In this document: piece after piece, positions 13,926 to 20,317 of the stretch
Layout of the letters: each line of letters starts with the position of its first letter
Position numbering within the stretch: the first letter of the stretch is position 1
From: a virus
Length of the DNA: 20,317 nucleotides
Virus record (IMG/VR): IMGVR_UViG_3300020578_006155
Location: 1 to 20,317 of that record
Strand: one strand, 5' to 3'
Translations under genes and position numbers: made by a program
Notes under the pieces: generated by a model
Told to the model about the DNA's origin: nothing
The model's database searches: none
What the model saw: the letters and a program-made list of their open reading frames with translations, nothing else

Positions 13926-15686
13926 GTGACTAAAGAACAACTAATTATCGAAGGGACCAAATGCATAAGGAATACTCCGTATGCATTAAAAACTTATTTA
14001 CAAACTTATGATAATACTGTATCAAAATACGTCCCATTAGACCTTTTTCCAGACCAAATTCGTTTAATACAAGATTATGACGAGTTCAATGAGAATATAG
14101 CCCTAAAATATAGACAAGCTGGTGTTTCTACTGTCACCGCTGCTTGGGCGTCGAAAAAATTGGTCTTTGCAAAAAAACAAAAACCTGAAAAAATTCTGAT
14201 TATTGCTAACAAACTCGACACTTCCGTTGAAATGGCTAATAAAATTAGAAATTTCACAGAACAATGGCCTGCTTGGGTTGGAGTTGGATTTTCAGTAGAT
14301 AAAAATTCTCAAAGGCATTTCAAATTAACAAACGATTGTGAGGTTAAAGCAGTTGCGACTTCAAAAGATGCTCTTCGAGGATACACCCCAACAATTTTGA
14401 TTTTTGACGAGGCCGCGTTCATAGAAGCAGATAATGATTTTTGGTCAGCTTGTATGGCCTCCCTTTCGACTGGTGGTAAGGTCATTGTTGTGTCCACTCC
14501 AAATGGTTACGACCAAATATATTACGATATATATGACCAAGCGCTCAGAGGAATGAATGAATTCAAAATCTCCGAGATGTTTTGGTATAGAGACCCGAGA
14601 TATACTAGAGATTTATACATGGTAAAAACCACTGATTTAGTTCATTTTTTATTGAATAGGGAAGATTATCCTCAAGATATCATAGTCGATTTATCAGTTA
14701 ACAATCCATATGAGAGAGACCACGCAATAACAACCGATTATATATCCAAAGGATATAAGCCTTGTTCGTCTTGGTTTGAGAGTATGGTGAAGAAATTGAA
14801 GTATGATAGAAGAAAAGTTGCACAGGAATTGGAGTGTAATTTTTTAGGTTCTGGTGATAACGTTTTTGAGCCCGAACTTATGAGAAACATCTCACACAAT
14901 CAATTAAGGGAACCTTTAGCGAAAATGATGGGAGGTTCACTGTGGATTTTCAAAGAGGTCGAAAATAATCACAAGTATGTCATGGGTGTGGATGTGTCGA
15001 GAGGAGACTCTGAGGACTTCTCATGTATTGAAATTATCGACTTTGATACTCGTGAACAAGTATTGGAATACGTTGGAAAGGTACCACCTGATGTCATAGC
15101 AGACATTGCGTATAAATGGGGTTCGATGTATAATGCTTATTGTGTGATTGATATTACGGGTGGTATGGGAGTCTCTACTGCAAGAAAGATGCAAGAAATG
15201 TCATATTCTAGTGGACTTTATGTAGACAATATAGACCCCTCAAAAAAATGGAAATGGGACCCCAAACTAAACGAAAAAATACCAGGAATAAATTTTAACT
15301 CGAAGAGGGTTCAAATCATATCAGCATTTGAAGAGGCATTAAGACATGATTTCAAGGTCTATTCAAATCGTCTATATAATGAAATGAACACTTTTATATA
15401 CATTCACGGAAGACCTGACCATCAAAAGGGTCACCATGATGATTGTATTATGGCTATGTCTATGGCGATTTATGTTGGTGAAAAGAATTTTCAGTCCATA
15501 CAGAAAGTTGTGAACCACACCAAGGCAATGTTAAATTCATGGACTAATATTAGCCACGAAAACAAAAACTCATCTGAATTCTTTAATCCTATGGTACCCC
15601 AAATGGGACGTTATAACTCACACAAACCTGGTCAACCCTCAAGAAGTGACTATCAAAAATATGGGTGGTTATTTGGAGTAAAATAA
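13926..15686 (+). CDS. Terminase large subunit (T4 gp17-like)
   Basis: The 586-aa packaging motor protein starts at GTG 13926. In the ATPase domain, RQAGVST (63-69) is the Walker A-like loop, ILIFDE (157-162) the Walker B with catalytic glutamate, and STPNG (190-194) the coupling motif. In the RNase H-like nuclease domain, D356 in GVDVSRGD, D409 in CVIDITGG and D505/D506 in GHHDDCIMA form the metal-binding acidic set. The length is close to T4 gp17 (610 aa). The protein docks on the portal, pumps DNA using ATP and cuts the concatemer. It is preceded by four overlapping unknown genes and followed directly by the portal gene, without the tail sheath and tube genes that separate them in T4. The C-terminal ~70 residues are polar. 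Confidence 0.96.
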   Translation: MTKEQLIIEGTKCIRNTPYALKTYLQTYDNTVSKYVPLDLFPDQIRLIQDYDEFNENIALKYRQAGVSTVTAAWASKKLVFAKKQKPEKILIIANKLDTSVEMANKIRNFTEQWPAWVGVGFSVDKNSQRHFKLTNDCEVKAVATSKDALRGYTPTILIFDEAAFIEADNDFWSACMASLSTGGKVIVVSTPNGYDQIYYDIYDQALRGMNEFKISEMFWYRDPRYTRDLYMVKTTDLVHFLLNREDYPQDIIVDLSVNNPYERDHAITTDYISKGYKPCSSWFESMVKKLKYDRRKVAQELECNFLGSGDNVFEPELMRNISHNQLREPLAKMMGGSLWIFKEVENNHKYVMGVDVSRGDSEDFSCIEIIDFDTREQVLEYVGKVPPDVIADIAYKWGSMYNAYCVIDITGGMGVSTARKMQEMSYSSGLYVDNIDPSKKWKWDPKLNEKIPGINFNSKRVQIISAFEEALRHDFKVYSNRLYNEMNTFIYIHGRPDHQKGHHDDCIMAMSMAIYVGEKNFQSIQKVVNHTKAMLNSWTNISHENKNSSEFFNPMVPQMGRYNSHKPGQPSRSDYQKYGWLFGVK

Positions 15687-15687
15687 C

Positions 15688-15695
15688 TATTTATA
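15688..15695 (+). promoter_or_regulatory. TATTTATA motif before the portal gene
   Basis: TATTTATA begins 2 nt after the terminase stop codon and ends 28 nt before the portal ATG at 15724. Confidence 0.45.
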
Positions 15696-15723
15696 TTATC
15701 TTGGTATCAAGTAAAATTGTAAA

Positions 15724-17562
15724 ATGAGTGAACAGAATCTAACGGTATGGCAACGGTTATCGAAAACCTTTGGTCCGAATTCCCTTCTCAATCAAGATTA
15801 TCCTATCTATAAGTTTGATAAGAAAGAACTTCTTAGAACGAAAAGTAAAGATGAATATGATAGGGAAAAATTACAGGCTCAACAGAGTTATTATATTGCA
15901 AATCAGTGGGCTAAAGTCGAAAACAATTTATATTCTCAAGCAATTTATTATGAACCATCGAGACTATCTGCTCAATATGACTACGAATCTATGGAGTATA
16001 CTCCTGAAATTTCAGCAGCTTTAGACATATATGCTGAGGAGTCTACAACACCAAATGAGGATGGATTTATTCTACAGATTTATTCCGAATCCAAAAGGAT
16101 AAAAGGTGTGTTAGCAGACTTATTCAACAACTCTTTAGACATCAATACCAATCTTCCAATGTGGACAAGAAATACCTGTAAGTACGGTGATAATTTTGTC
16201 TATCTCAAATTGGACCCAGAAAAAGGGGTTGTAGGATGTCAACAATTACCAACTATAGAAATAGAACGTAGAGAGGTGGGTGTAAGCCAAAAAATTACGA
16301 TAGAGCCTGAAAAACCTGAAGACAGAAAAGCGCTTCACTTTGATTGGAGTAATAAAAATATGACTTTTCAATCATGGGAAATTGCTCACTTTAGACTACT
16401 TGGAGACGATAGAAGATTACCTTATGGAACTTCGATGTTAGAAAAGGCTAGAAGAATTTGGAAACAACTATTATTGTCCGAAGATGCAATGTTGATTTAT
16501 CGTACATCAAGAGCTCCTGAAAGAAGAATTTTTAAGGTTTTTGTTGGAAATATGAACGATGACGATGTTGAGGCATATGTACAACGTGTTGCCAATAAAT
16601 TTAAAAGAGAACAAATTGTAGATAGTAAAACGGGACAAGTAGACATGAGATTTAATCAGATGGCGGTGGACCAAGATTATTTTGTACCCGTGAGAGACCC
16701 AGCAGCTCCAAGTCCAATTGATACTTTAGCTGGTGCACAAAATCTATCTGAAATTGCTGATATTGAATATATTCAGAAAAAACTTTTAACAGCTCTAAGA
16801 GTACCTAAAGCCTTTTTGGGGTTTGAAGAAGTTGTCGGTGATGGTAAGAATTTGTCTTTACAAGACATTCGTTTTGCTAGAACTATAAATAGGATTCAGA
16901 GAAGTATGCTCCAAGAACTTAACAAAATTGCAATTGTTCATTTGTTTTTGTTAGGTTTCGAAGATGAGTTGGAAAATTTTACTTTAGGTCTTACAAACCC
17001 TTCAACTCAAGCAGACCTACTTAAAATTGATGTTTGGAAAGAAAAAGTTTTGCTTTACAAAGATTTGGTTTCAGACCCAGGGAACGGTATTTCTGCCAGT
17101 TCTTCCACTTGGGCTAAAAAACATATTTTTGCTTGGTCAGATGATGAGGTTAAAACGGATTTACAACAACAGAGAATTGAAAGAGCTGTAGGTGAAGAAT
17201 TGAAACAAACACCAACAGTGATTTCTAAAACTGGTTTTTTTGATAATATCGACAAACTTTATGGCTCATCAACAGGAGCAACACCATCAGCCGGAGCTGA
17301 GACAACACCTGGTGGGGAAGAAACTTTAGGAGGTTTACCTGGTGTAGAATCGACACCTCAATCACCAGAATTGGCTCCTCCTGAGACACCTGAGACAACA
17401 ACACCTTCTGATACGGCAATTACTCCTGAGTCCAAACAAAAAGACATGAATATTTTAGTAGAAAGTGATTTGATAGAAGGTAAACAGGTAATAGATTTGG
17501 GACACGGACAAAAATCTTTAGGAAAAATTTCTGAAGAATTAAATAAGTTGTTGAACTCTTAA
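15724..17562 (+). CDS. Portal vertex protein (T4 gp20-like)
   Basis: The 612-aa protein matches the gp20 family. Markers are YESMEYTPEISAALDIYAEE (87-106), the wing/stem segments WEIAHFRLLGDDRRLPYGTS (218-237), and LEKARRIWKQLLLSEDAMLIYRTSRAPERRIFKV-type sequence (239-272). VRDPAAPSPIDTLAGAQN (323-340) and ALRVPKAFLGFE (357-368) follow. It forms the dodecameric channel at the head vertex that nucleates prohead assembly and binds the terminase. Compared with T4 gp20 (524 aa) it has a C-terminal extension: residues about 515-570 are Thr/Pro/Glu-rich and unstructured, and a helical end follows (ILVESDLIEGKQ...EELNKLL). It has its own TATTTATA motif upstream and another unit starts right after it. 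Confidence 0.96.
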   Translation: MSEQNLTVWQRLSKTFGPNSLLNQDYPIYKFDKKELLRTKSKDEYDREKLQAQQSYYIANQWAKVENNLYSQAIYYEPSRLSAQYDYESMEYTPEISAALDIYAEESTTPNEDGFILQIYSESKRIKGVLADLFNNSLDINTNLPMWTRNTCKYGDNFVYLKLDPEKGVVGCQQLPTIEIERREVGVSQKITIEPEKPEDRKALHFDWSNKNMTFQSWEIAHFRLLGDDRRLPYGTSMLEKARRIWKQLLLSEDAMLIYRTSRAPERRIFKVFVGNMNDDDVEAYVQRVANKFKREQIVDSKTGQVDMRFNQMAVDQDYFVPVRDPAAPSPIDTLAGAQNLSEIADIEYIQKKLLTALRVPKAFLGFEEVVGDGKNLSLQDIRFARTINRIQRSMLQELNKIAIVHLFLLGFEDELENFTLGLTNPSTQADLLKIDVWKEKVLLYKDLVSDPGNGISASSSTWAKKHIFAWSDDEVKTDLQQQRIERAVGEELKQTPTVISKTGFFDNIDKLYGSSTGATPSAGAETTPGGEETLGGLPGVESTPQSPELAPPETPETTTPSDTAITPESKQKDMNILVESDLIEGKQVIDLGHGQKSLGKISEELNKLLNS

Positions 17563-17570
17563 TATTTATT
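17563..17570 (+). promoter_or_regulatory. TATTTATT motif after the portal gene
   Basis: TATTTATT begins at the end of the portal gene and lies 15 nt before the ATG at 17586. Confidence 0.4.
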
Positions 17571-17585
17571 TTAAAAGTAGATAGA

Positions 17586-18284
17586 ATGACATTTGGTCAG
17601 TTAAAATCAATTATAGAGGAGAATTTACTAAACTCTTATAAAAATGAAGCAGAATTTAAAAAAACTCTTAGAGAGTTTAAAGGGAACGTTTTGAAAAATA
17701 AAAAGTTCTCGAAATTATTTTCTGTATATGAACAACTCTCAACTCCACAGGGATTATCTGAAAAAGAGGCAGATATTTTTTTAAATGAAGGATTGAATTT
17801 GATTTCCAAGATTATTCATTCTATTAAGATGCCTTATTCAAAATATACTCCTGAAACTAATTCATACGTTGACATTGACAATTTGGTCTACACCACAAAA
17901 CATAATATTACAGAAAGAATTCAATCCAAAAAAAGTATTATAGGTTTATTGATGAGTGAGCCCAAAAGGGATAATGACCCTGTAAAAATTCCACTTAATT
18001 CGATGGTAAAAATTGCAAATCAAACCTTGGAAAATTATATTCAATCGATGGATTCAGGAACTAAAAAACTTTTTTTGGAAGTTATCAAATCCGAAAAAGA
18101 TACTCTGGAAAAGCAATATTTATCGTTAAAGGAAACCACTATCGAAAAACTTAATAATTTACTTTCTGAACAAGATGAATCTGAAATGAAAACTAAAATT
18201 TCAGAAACAATCGAAAAACTACATAAAGAGAATTTTTCTCAAATCAATTATGTAAAATTAATCTCCTTAGAAAACGGATTATAA
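17586..18284 (+). CDS. Hypothetical helical protein, 232 aa (prohead region)
   Basis: The family is not recognised. The protein is almost entirely helical and charged (TFGQLKSIIEENLLNSYKN; EAEFKKTLREFKGNVLKN). A coiled-coil-like C-terminal half follows (FLEVIKSEKDTLEKQYLSLK; TIEKLHKENFSQINYVKL). In T4 the small prohead core genes 67 and 68 lie between portal and protease. This gene occupies the same place and has a scaffold-like composition, so a core or scaffold role is plausible but unproven. The stop codon lies inside a 22-nt palindrome that serves as its terminator and is shared with the convergent bS21 gene. Confidence 0.75.
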   Translation: MTFGQLKSIIEENLLNSYKNEAEFKKTLREFKGNVLKNKKFSKLFSVYEQLSTPQGLSEKEADIFLNEGLNLISKIIHSIKMPYSKYTPETNSYVDIDNLVYTTKHNITERIQSKKSIIGLLMSEPKRDNDPVKIPLNSMVKIANQTLENYIQSMDSGTKKLFLEVIKSEKDTLEKQYLSLKETTIEKLNNLLSEQDESEMKTKISETIEKLHKENFSQINYVKLISLENGL

Positions 18285-18301
18285 TCCGTTTTTCTTTTTT
18301 T
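18271..18301 (+). terminator. Shared palindromic terminator of two convergent genes
   Basis: A perfect 22-nt palindrome (18271-18292; half-site AAAACGGATTA) is followed on the plus strand by a T-rich run. It encodes the last residues and stop codon of both the plus gene (ending ENGL) and the minus bS21 gene (ending KNGL). The T-run is good on the plus strand; on the minus strand only TTTT follows. Confidence 0.8.
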
Positions 18302-18467
18302 CAATATAGATTGCTTTAAGTAATTTTTTTCTTTTTTTTACAGACTTTTTTTCAAATTCTTTCCGTTCATTCAGAATTTGGTTCTGTTTTGTTTTGATAA
18401 CTTTATTCTTGAGTTGTTTGAGAGATTTTTCCAGGTTATCGTTATTTTTTATTTCTATTATCAACAT
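18279..18467 (-). CDS. rpsU: Ribosomal protein bS21, phage-encoded
   Basis: This 62-aa protein is read on the minus strand from ATG 18467. A longer frame to 18497 exists, but MLIIEIKN at the shorter start matches the usual Bacteroidetes bS21 N-terminus (MLIIxxK), and TATTTATA lies just upstream. The body follows the family: LEKSLKQLKNKVIKT, then LNERKEFEKKSVKKRKKLLKA, then IYIEKK. Tyr54 is present; the equivalent residue in Flavobacterium bS21 is reported to hold the 3' end of 16S rRNA. bS21 joins the 30S subunit near the anti-Shine-Dalgarno. Other phages are known to carry bS21, where it is thought to enter host ribosomes. The gene is antisense to the surrounding head genes and shares a terminator with its convergent neighbour. 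Confidence 0.85.
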   Translation of the reverse strand: MLIIEIKNNDNLEKSLKQLKNKVIKTKQNQILNERKEFEKKSVKKRKKLLKAIYIEKKKNGL

Positions 18468-18473
18468 ATTAGA

Positions 18474-18481
18474 TATAAATA
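18474..18481 (-). promoter_or_regulatory. TATTTATA motif before bS21
   Basis: The minus strand reads TATTTATA 6 nt before the bS21 ATG at 18467. Its presence in this orientation supports both the bS21 start and the motif being a signal. Confidence 0.45.
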
Positions 18482-18522
18482 TTGTTTTTTGATTCATTTT
18501 TGACTATTGGAAAAACTACTCG

Positions 18523-18532
18523 TATTTTTATA
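18523..18532 (+). promoter_or_regulatory. TATTTTTATA, variant of the recurrent motif
   Basis: TATTTTTATA lies 29 nt before the ATG at 18562. It resembles the recurrent motif with two extra T residues, so it is a weaker candidate. Confidence 0.25.
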
Positions 18533-18561
18533 AAAATAAATTAAATGTAATATGAGTATCA

Positions 18562-18990
18562 ATGAAAAAAGGAAAAAGCGTCAAATTAAATCTTTTCAAT
18601 CCAATTAAATCTATGTATGGAACAGTTGATTCCAAAAACTTAAAATCAATTTTTATTAACATTCAGTCTTGGGTCACACCCATACAAGAAATGGAAAATT
18701 GGAACAGAATTGTAAATAACCTAAGTAGACAAATAAAACACTCAGTGTACGATTCTAACAAATCAGAATTATTTTTAACGAAAACAATAATTGATTTGGA
18801 CTTAAGAGTAAGCGGGATATCTACAGGAAAAAAATCTTTTTTTAATTTGGAAGTCAATTTATTTGCAAATGAAGAATTGAATTTCAAATCAGAAAATCTG
18901 AAAAAACAAATTAAAATAATCATCAAATCAATTTACCGAAATAATATTGAAAAGAACTCTTATTTTACTTTCTCAAAGTCTAAAAAATAA
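18562..18990 (+). CDS. Hypothetical protein, 142 aa (prohead region)
   Basis: I do not recognise this protein. It is basic, beginning MKKGKSVKLNLFNPIKSMYG. It continues with an amphipathic central region (SIFINIQSWVTPIQEMENWNRIVNNLSRQIKH) and strand-like segments (LFLTKTIIDLDLRVSG; FFNLEVNLFA). It ends in a Lys-rich tail (FTFSKSKK). It lies between the helical protein and the prohead protease, where T4 has small core proteins, but the resemblance is only positional. A different ATG at 18552 opens only an 18-codon frame and was ignored. Confidence 0.7.
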   Translation: MKKGKSVKLNLFNPIKSMYGTVDSKNLKSIFINIQSWVTPIQEMENWNRIVNNLSRQIKHSVYDSNKSELFLTKTIIDLDLRVSGISTGKKSFFNLEVNLFANEELNFKSENLKKQIKIIIKSIYRNNIEKNSYFTFSKSKK

Positions 18991-19009
18991 TTAAGATTAC
19001 AATTCTGTA

Positions 19010-19017
19010 TATTTATT
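19010..19017 (+). promoter_or_regulatory. TATTTATT motif before the prohead protease
   Basis: TATTTATT ends 12 nt before the ATG at 19030. Confidence 0.45.
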
Positions 19018-19029
19018 TGAAAATAAAGG

Positions 19030-19743
19030 ATGAAACAATTAAGAATATTAGAAGCTCATGAACTTGGTCATGGAATTTTGATAGAAATGGACGCAGGGTA
19101 TATTAATCCCCATGATTCACTTAATCTTCAACTAATGGAACAAGCAAAAAAAATGGATTTCAAAAATCCGTTTGAGTTTTATGCAGTTCTACAAAAATAC
19201 GATACTGCTAATCGTAATGGAAGATTTTATCCAGAAAAAATTCTGAAAAGAGAAGCTGAAAGATATAAAAAAATAATACAAAAAGGTTTGTCAACATCAG
19301 AGCTCAACCACCCTGAATCTTCCTTGATTGATTTAGATAGAGTATCGCATCTGATTACAGACATTTGGTGGGATAAAAACATATTGATGGGTAAATTAAA
19401 ACTGTTGACAAGTCCAGGATTTCACGAGTCAGGGGTTGTTTCTTGTAAAGGAGACATTGCTGCGAATCTAATGAGACAGGGTGTTACGATGGGGGTTTCA
19501 TCCCGTGGCGTCGGTTCGCTCAAAAAAGTCGGTGAGAGAAACGAGGTACAAGAAGATTTCGAGTTGATATGTTTTGATTTAGTTTCATCACCCTCAACTC
19601 CAGGGGCATATTTGTTCTCAAACGTTGATGAAAGGGGTCAATATGAGGAAAACTTAGAAGAAGAAAAAAAATCCAAAACAGAAGGTCAAATAGACAAATC
19701 TATTGATTTAATGAAAAAACTCACCGATTTTTTGGGAAAATAA
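19030..19743 (+). CDS. Prohead core protein protease (T4 gp21-like, family S77)
   Basis: The 237-aa protein shows the herpesvirus-protease-fold pattern of phage prohead proteases. ELNHPE (91-96) carries catalytic H94, and MGVSSRGVGSL (154-164) carries the nucleophile, S157 or S158. SPSTPGAYLF (187-196) follows at the usual place. TANRNGRFYPEKIL (59-72) matches the conserved RNGRxYP segment. It sits inside the prohead, cleaves scaffold and capsid precursors, and then digests itself. The length is near T4 gp21 (212 aa). It is followed 4 nt later by a small DUF4494-like gene, probably in the same message. A TATTTATT motif lies upstream. Confidence 0.93.
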   Translation: MKQLRILEAHELGHGILIEMDAGYINPHDSLNLQLMEQAKKMDFKNPFEFYAVLQKYDTANRNGRFYPEKILKREAERYKKIIQKGLSTSELNHPESSLIDLDRVSHLITDIWWDKNILMGKLKLLTSPGFHESGVVSCKGDIAANLMRQGVTMGVSSRGVGSLKKVGERNEVQEDFELICFDLVSSPSTPGAYLFSNVDERGQYEENLEEEKKSKTEGQIDKSIDLMKKLTDFLGK

Positions 19744-19747
19744 TTCT

Positions 19748-19960
19748 ATGGACCAAAAGTATTTCGTAGCTAAAATTCAGTATGAACTTACTGATGAAAC
19801 AACAGGTAAAATTAAAAAGATTAGAGAAGAAAAATTAGTTAAAGGTTTTTCTGTCACAGATGTTGAGGCAAAAGTAACCAAAAGATATGAAACTTTTTCG
19901 TATGATTGGAGAATAACATCAGTATCTGAAAGTAAAATTGATGAAGTAATTGAAAAGTAA
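19748..19960 (+). CDS. DUF4494-like small protein
   Basis: The 70-aa protein, starting MDQKYFVAKIQYELTDE, resembles one repeat of DUF4494, a domain seen in Bacteroidetes and their phages. Shared features are a W/Y-F-x-x-K-I/V-x-Y start, a GKIKKIREEKLVKGFSVTDVEAKV centre and a closing W-x-I-x-S-V segment. The function is unknown. It begins 4 nt after the protease stop with no motif between them, so it is co-transcribed. A strong hairpin follows its stop codon. The family call is from memory of the pattern and is moderate. Confidence 0.55.
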   Translation: MDQKYFVAKIQYELTDETTGKIKKIREEKLVKGFSVTDVEAKVTKRYETFSYDWRITSVSESKIDEVIEK

Positions 19961-19985
19961 AAGAGTGGTTAACCACTCTTTTTCA
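19957..19985 (+). terminator. Rho-independent terminator after the protease unit
   Basis: AAGAGTGGTT pairs perfectly with AACCACTCTT (19961-19980), with A residues before and a T-run after. It lies directly after the stop of the DUF4494-like gene. Confidence 0.9.
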
Positions 19986-19994
19986 TTTTTGGAA

Positions 19995-20006
19995 TATTTA
20001 TTTATA
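19995..20006 (+). promoter_or_regulatory. Overlapping TATTTATT and TATTTATA motifs before the last gene
   Basis: TATTTATT (19995-20002) overlaps TATTTATA (19999-20006). They end 11 and 7 nt before the ATG at 20014 and follow a strong terminator, exactly where a new promoter is expected. Confidence 0.5.
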
Positions 20007-20013
20007 AAAAAAC

Positions 20014-20317
20014 ATGGCATTTTATTTAACAGGATATTACGTTAAGGAAGGCTCAGAGGATACTCAAGTAGCAATTTTTTACCTGAATAGTTATAGGGAT
20101 TTAGATTCTTGGCAAAATAATACAGGCAATACAATTAAAGTTACACAGATACCCAACTCAACAATGGACATAAAACAGGCTATTGCAGGAGAAAGTTACA
20201 GAGTGAACCTTACAAATAGAGATGGGGCCACCGATAATTATTACATGATTACAGACAGTTGGAGCGAAGTAAGTGGTATGATAGACCAGCGAATAAGGAA
20301 AGGAGATACATTTAACT
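20014..20317 (+). CDS. Unknown protein after the prohead protease (3' end outside window)
   Basis: ATG 20014 opens a frame of 101 codons without a stop up to the right edge. The protein begins MAFYLTGYYVKEGSEDTQVA and continues with strand-rich sequence (IFYLNSYRDLDSW; SYRVNLTNRDGATDNYYMI). It does not look like a T4 gp22 scaffold, which is highly charged and helical and would be expected in this place. A beta-rich virion or decoration protein is possible. Start and unit boundary are supported by the terminator and TATTTAT motifs upstream. Confidence 0.7.
   Translation, partial: MAFYLTGYYVKEGSEDTQVAIFYLNSYRDLDSWQNNTGNTIKVTQIPNSTMDIKQAIAGESYRVNLTNRDGATDNYYMITDSWSEVSGMIDQRIRKGDTFN

Noticed and set aside
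18468-18497. Ten-residue N-terminal extension of bS21
   Set aside because: The family begins at MLII, and the TATTTATA motif lies inside the extension.
18552-18608. Short frame starting at ATG 18552
   Set aside because: Only 18 codons, out of frame with the larger 142-aa frame at 18562.

Overview
The window is a piece of an AT-rich genome of a T4-like tailed phage (myovirus type). Its right half carries the T4 head-assembly core in order: large terminase (gp17 type), portal (gp20 type) and prohead protease (gp21 type). Several features point to a Bacteroidetes, probably flavobacterial, host. These are a secreted protein with a signal peptide ending in TFA|Q, promoters of the form TTG-N19/20-TAnnTTTG, a Bacteroidetes-style ribosomal protein bS21, a sigma-54-like promoter at hsp20, and the absence of clear Shine-Dalgarno sequences.

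Left part (1-6600), accessory and host-takeover genes. A truncated secreted protein gene (minus) is followed by a YkgJ-like cysteine-cluster protein (minus). Next comes a complete tmRNA gene (819-1238, minus), which appears to be undescribed here. Its tag frame is 21 codons long and does not end in the usual -LAA/-AA. Then come an unknown 346-aa protein, an M20-type metallopeptidase, a zinc-ribbon HExxH metalloprotein, and a ClpC-type double AAA+ unfoldase that lacks the N-domain but keeps a ClpP-docking IGF loop. A small heat-shock protein (Hsp20) is divergent from clpC. The two share a 196-bp region holding two TGTCA-N3-TGACA dyads and a sigma-54-like promoter. Together these genes look like a phage-borne ribosome-rescue, protein-unfolding and peptide-turnover module.

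Middle (6600-10200). A 2OG-Fe(II) oxygenase-like protein and a KTSC-domain protein come first. They are followed by a nucleotidyltransferase / peptidoglycan-binding / glucosaminidase-like fusion and by a protein with two related Cys-containing domains joined by a long Thr-Pro repeat linker.

Right part (10195-20317), the morphogenesis cluster. Four tightly overlapping unknown genes lead into the terminase. The portal follows, then two unknown proteins, the prohead protease, a small DUF4494-like protein and a truncated unknown gene at the edge. A bS21 gene lies on the opposite strand inside this cluster and shares a palindromic terminator with the convergent gene.

Regulation. A TATTTAT[A/T] motif recurs on the coding strand upstream of most transcription units, including bS21 and possibly the tmRNA. 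It is missing at the tight internal gene junctions and before clpC, hsp20 and the M20 peptidase. It may be the late promoter of this phage. Host-type promoters precede the tmRNA and the M20 peptidase. This suggests an early or host-transcribed takeover set and a late structural set. All assignments come from reading the sequence; no database search was run.
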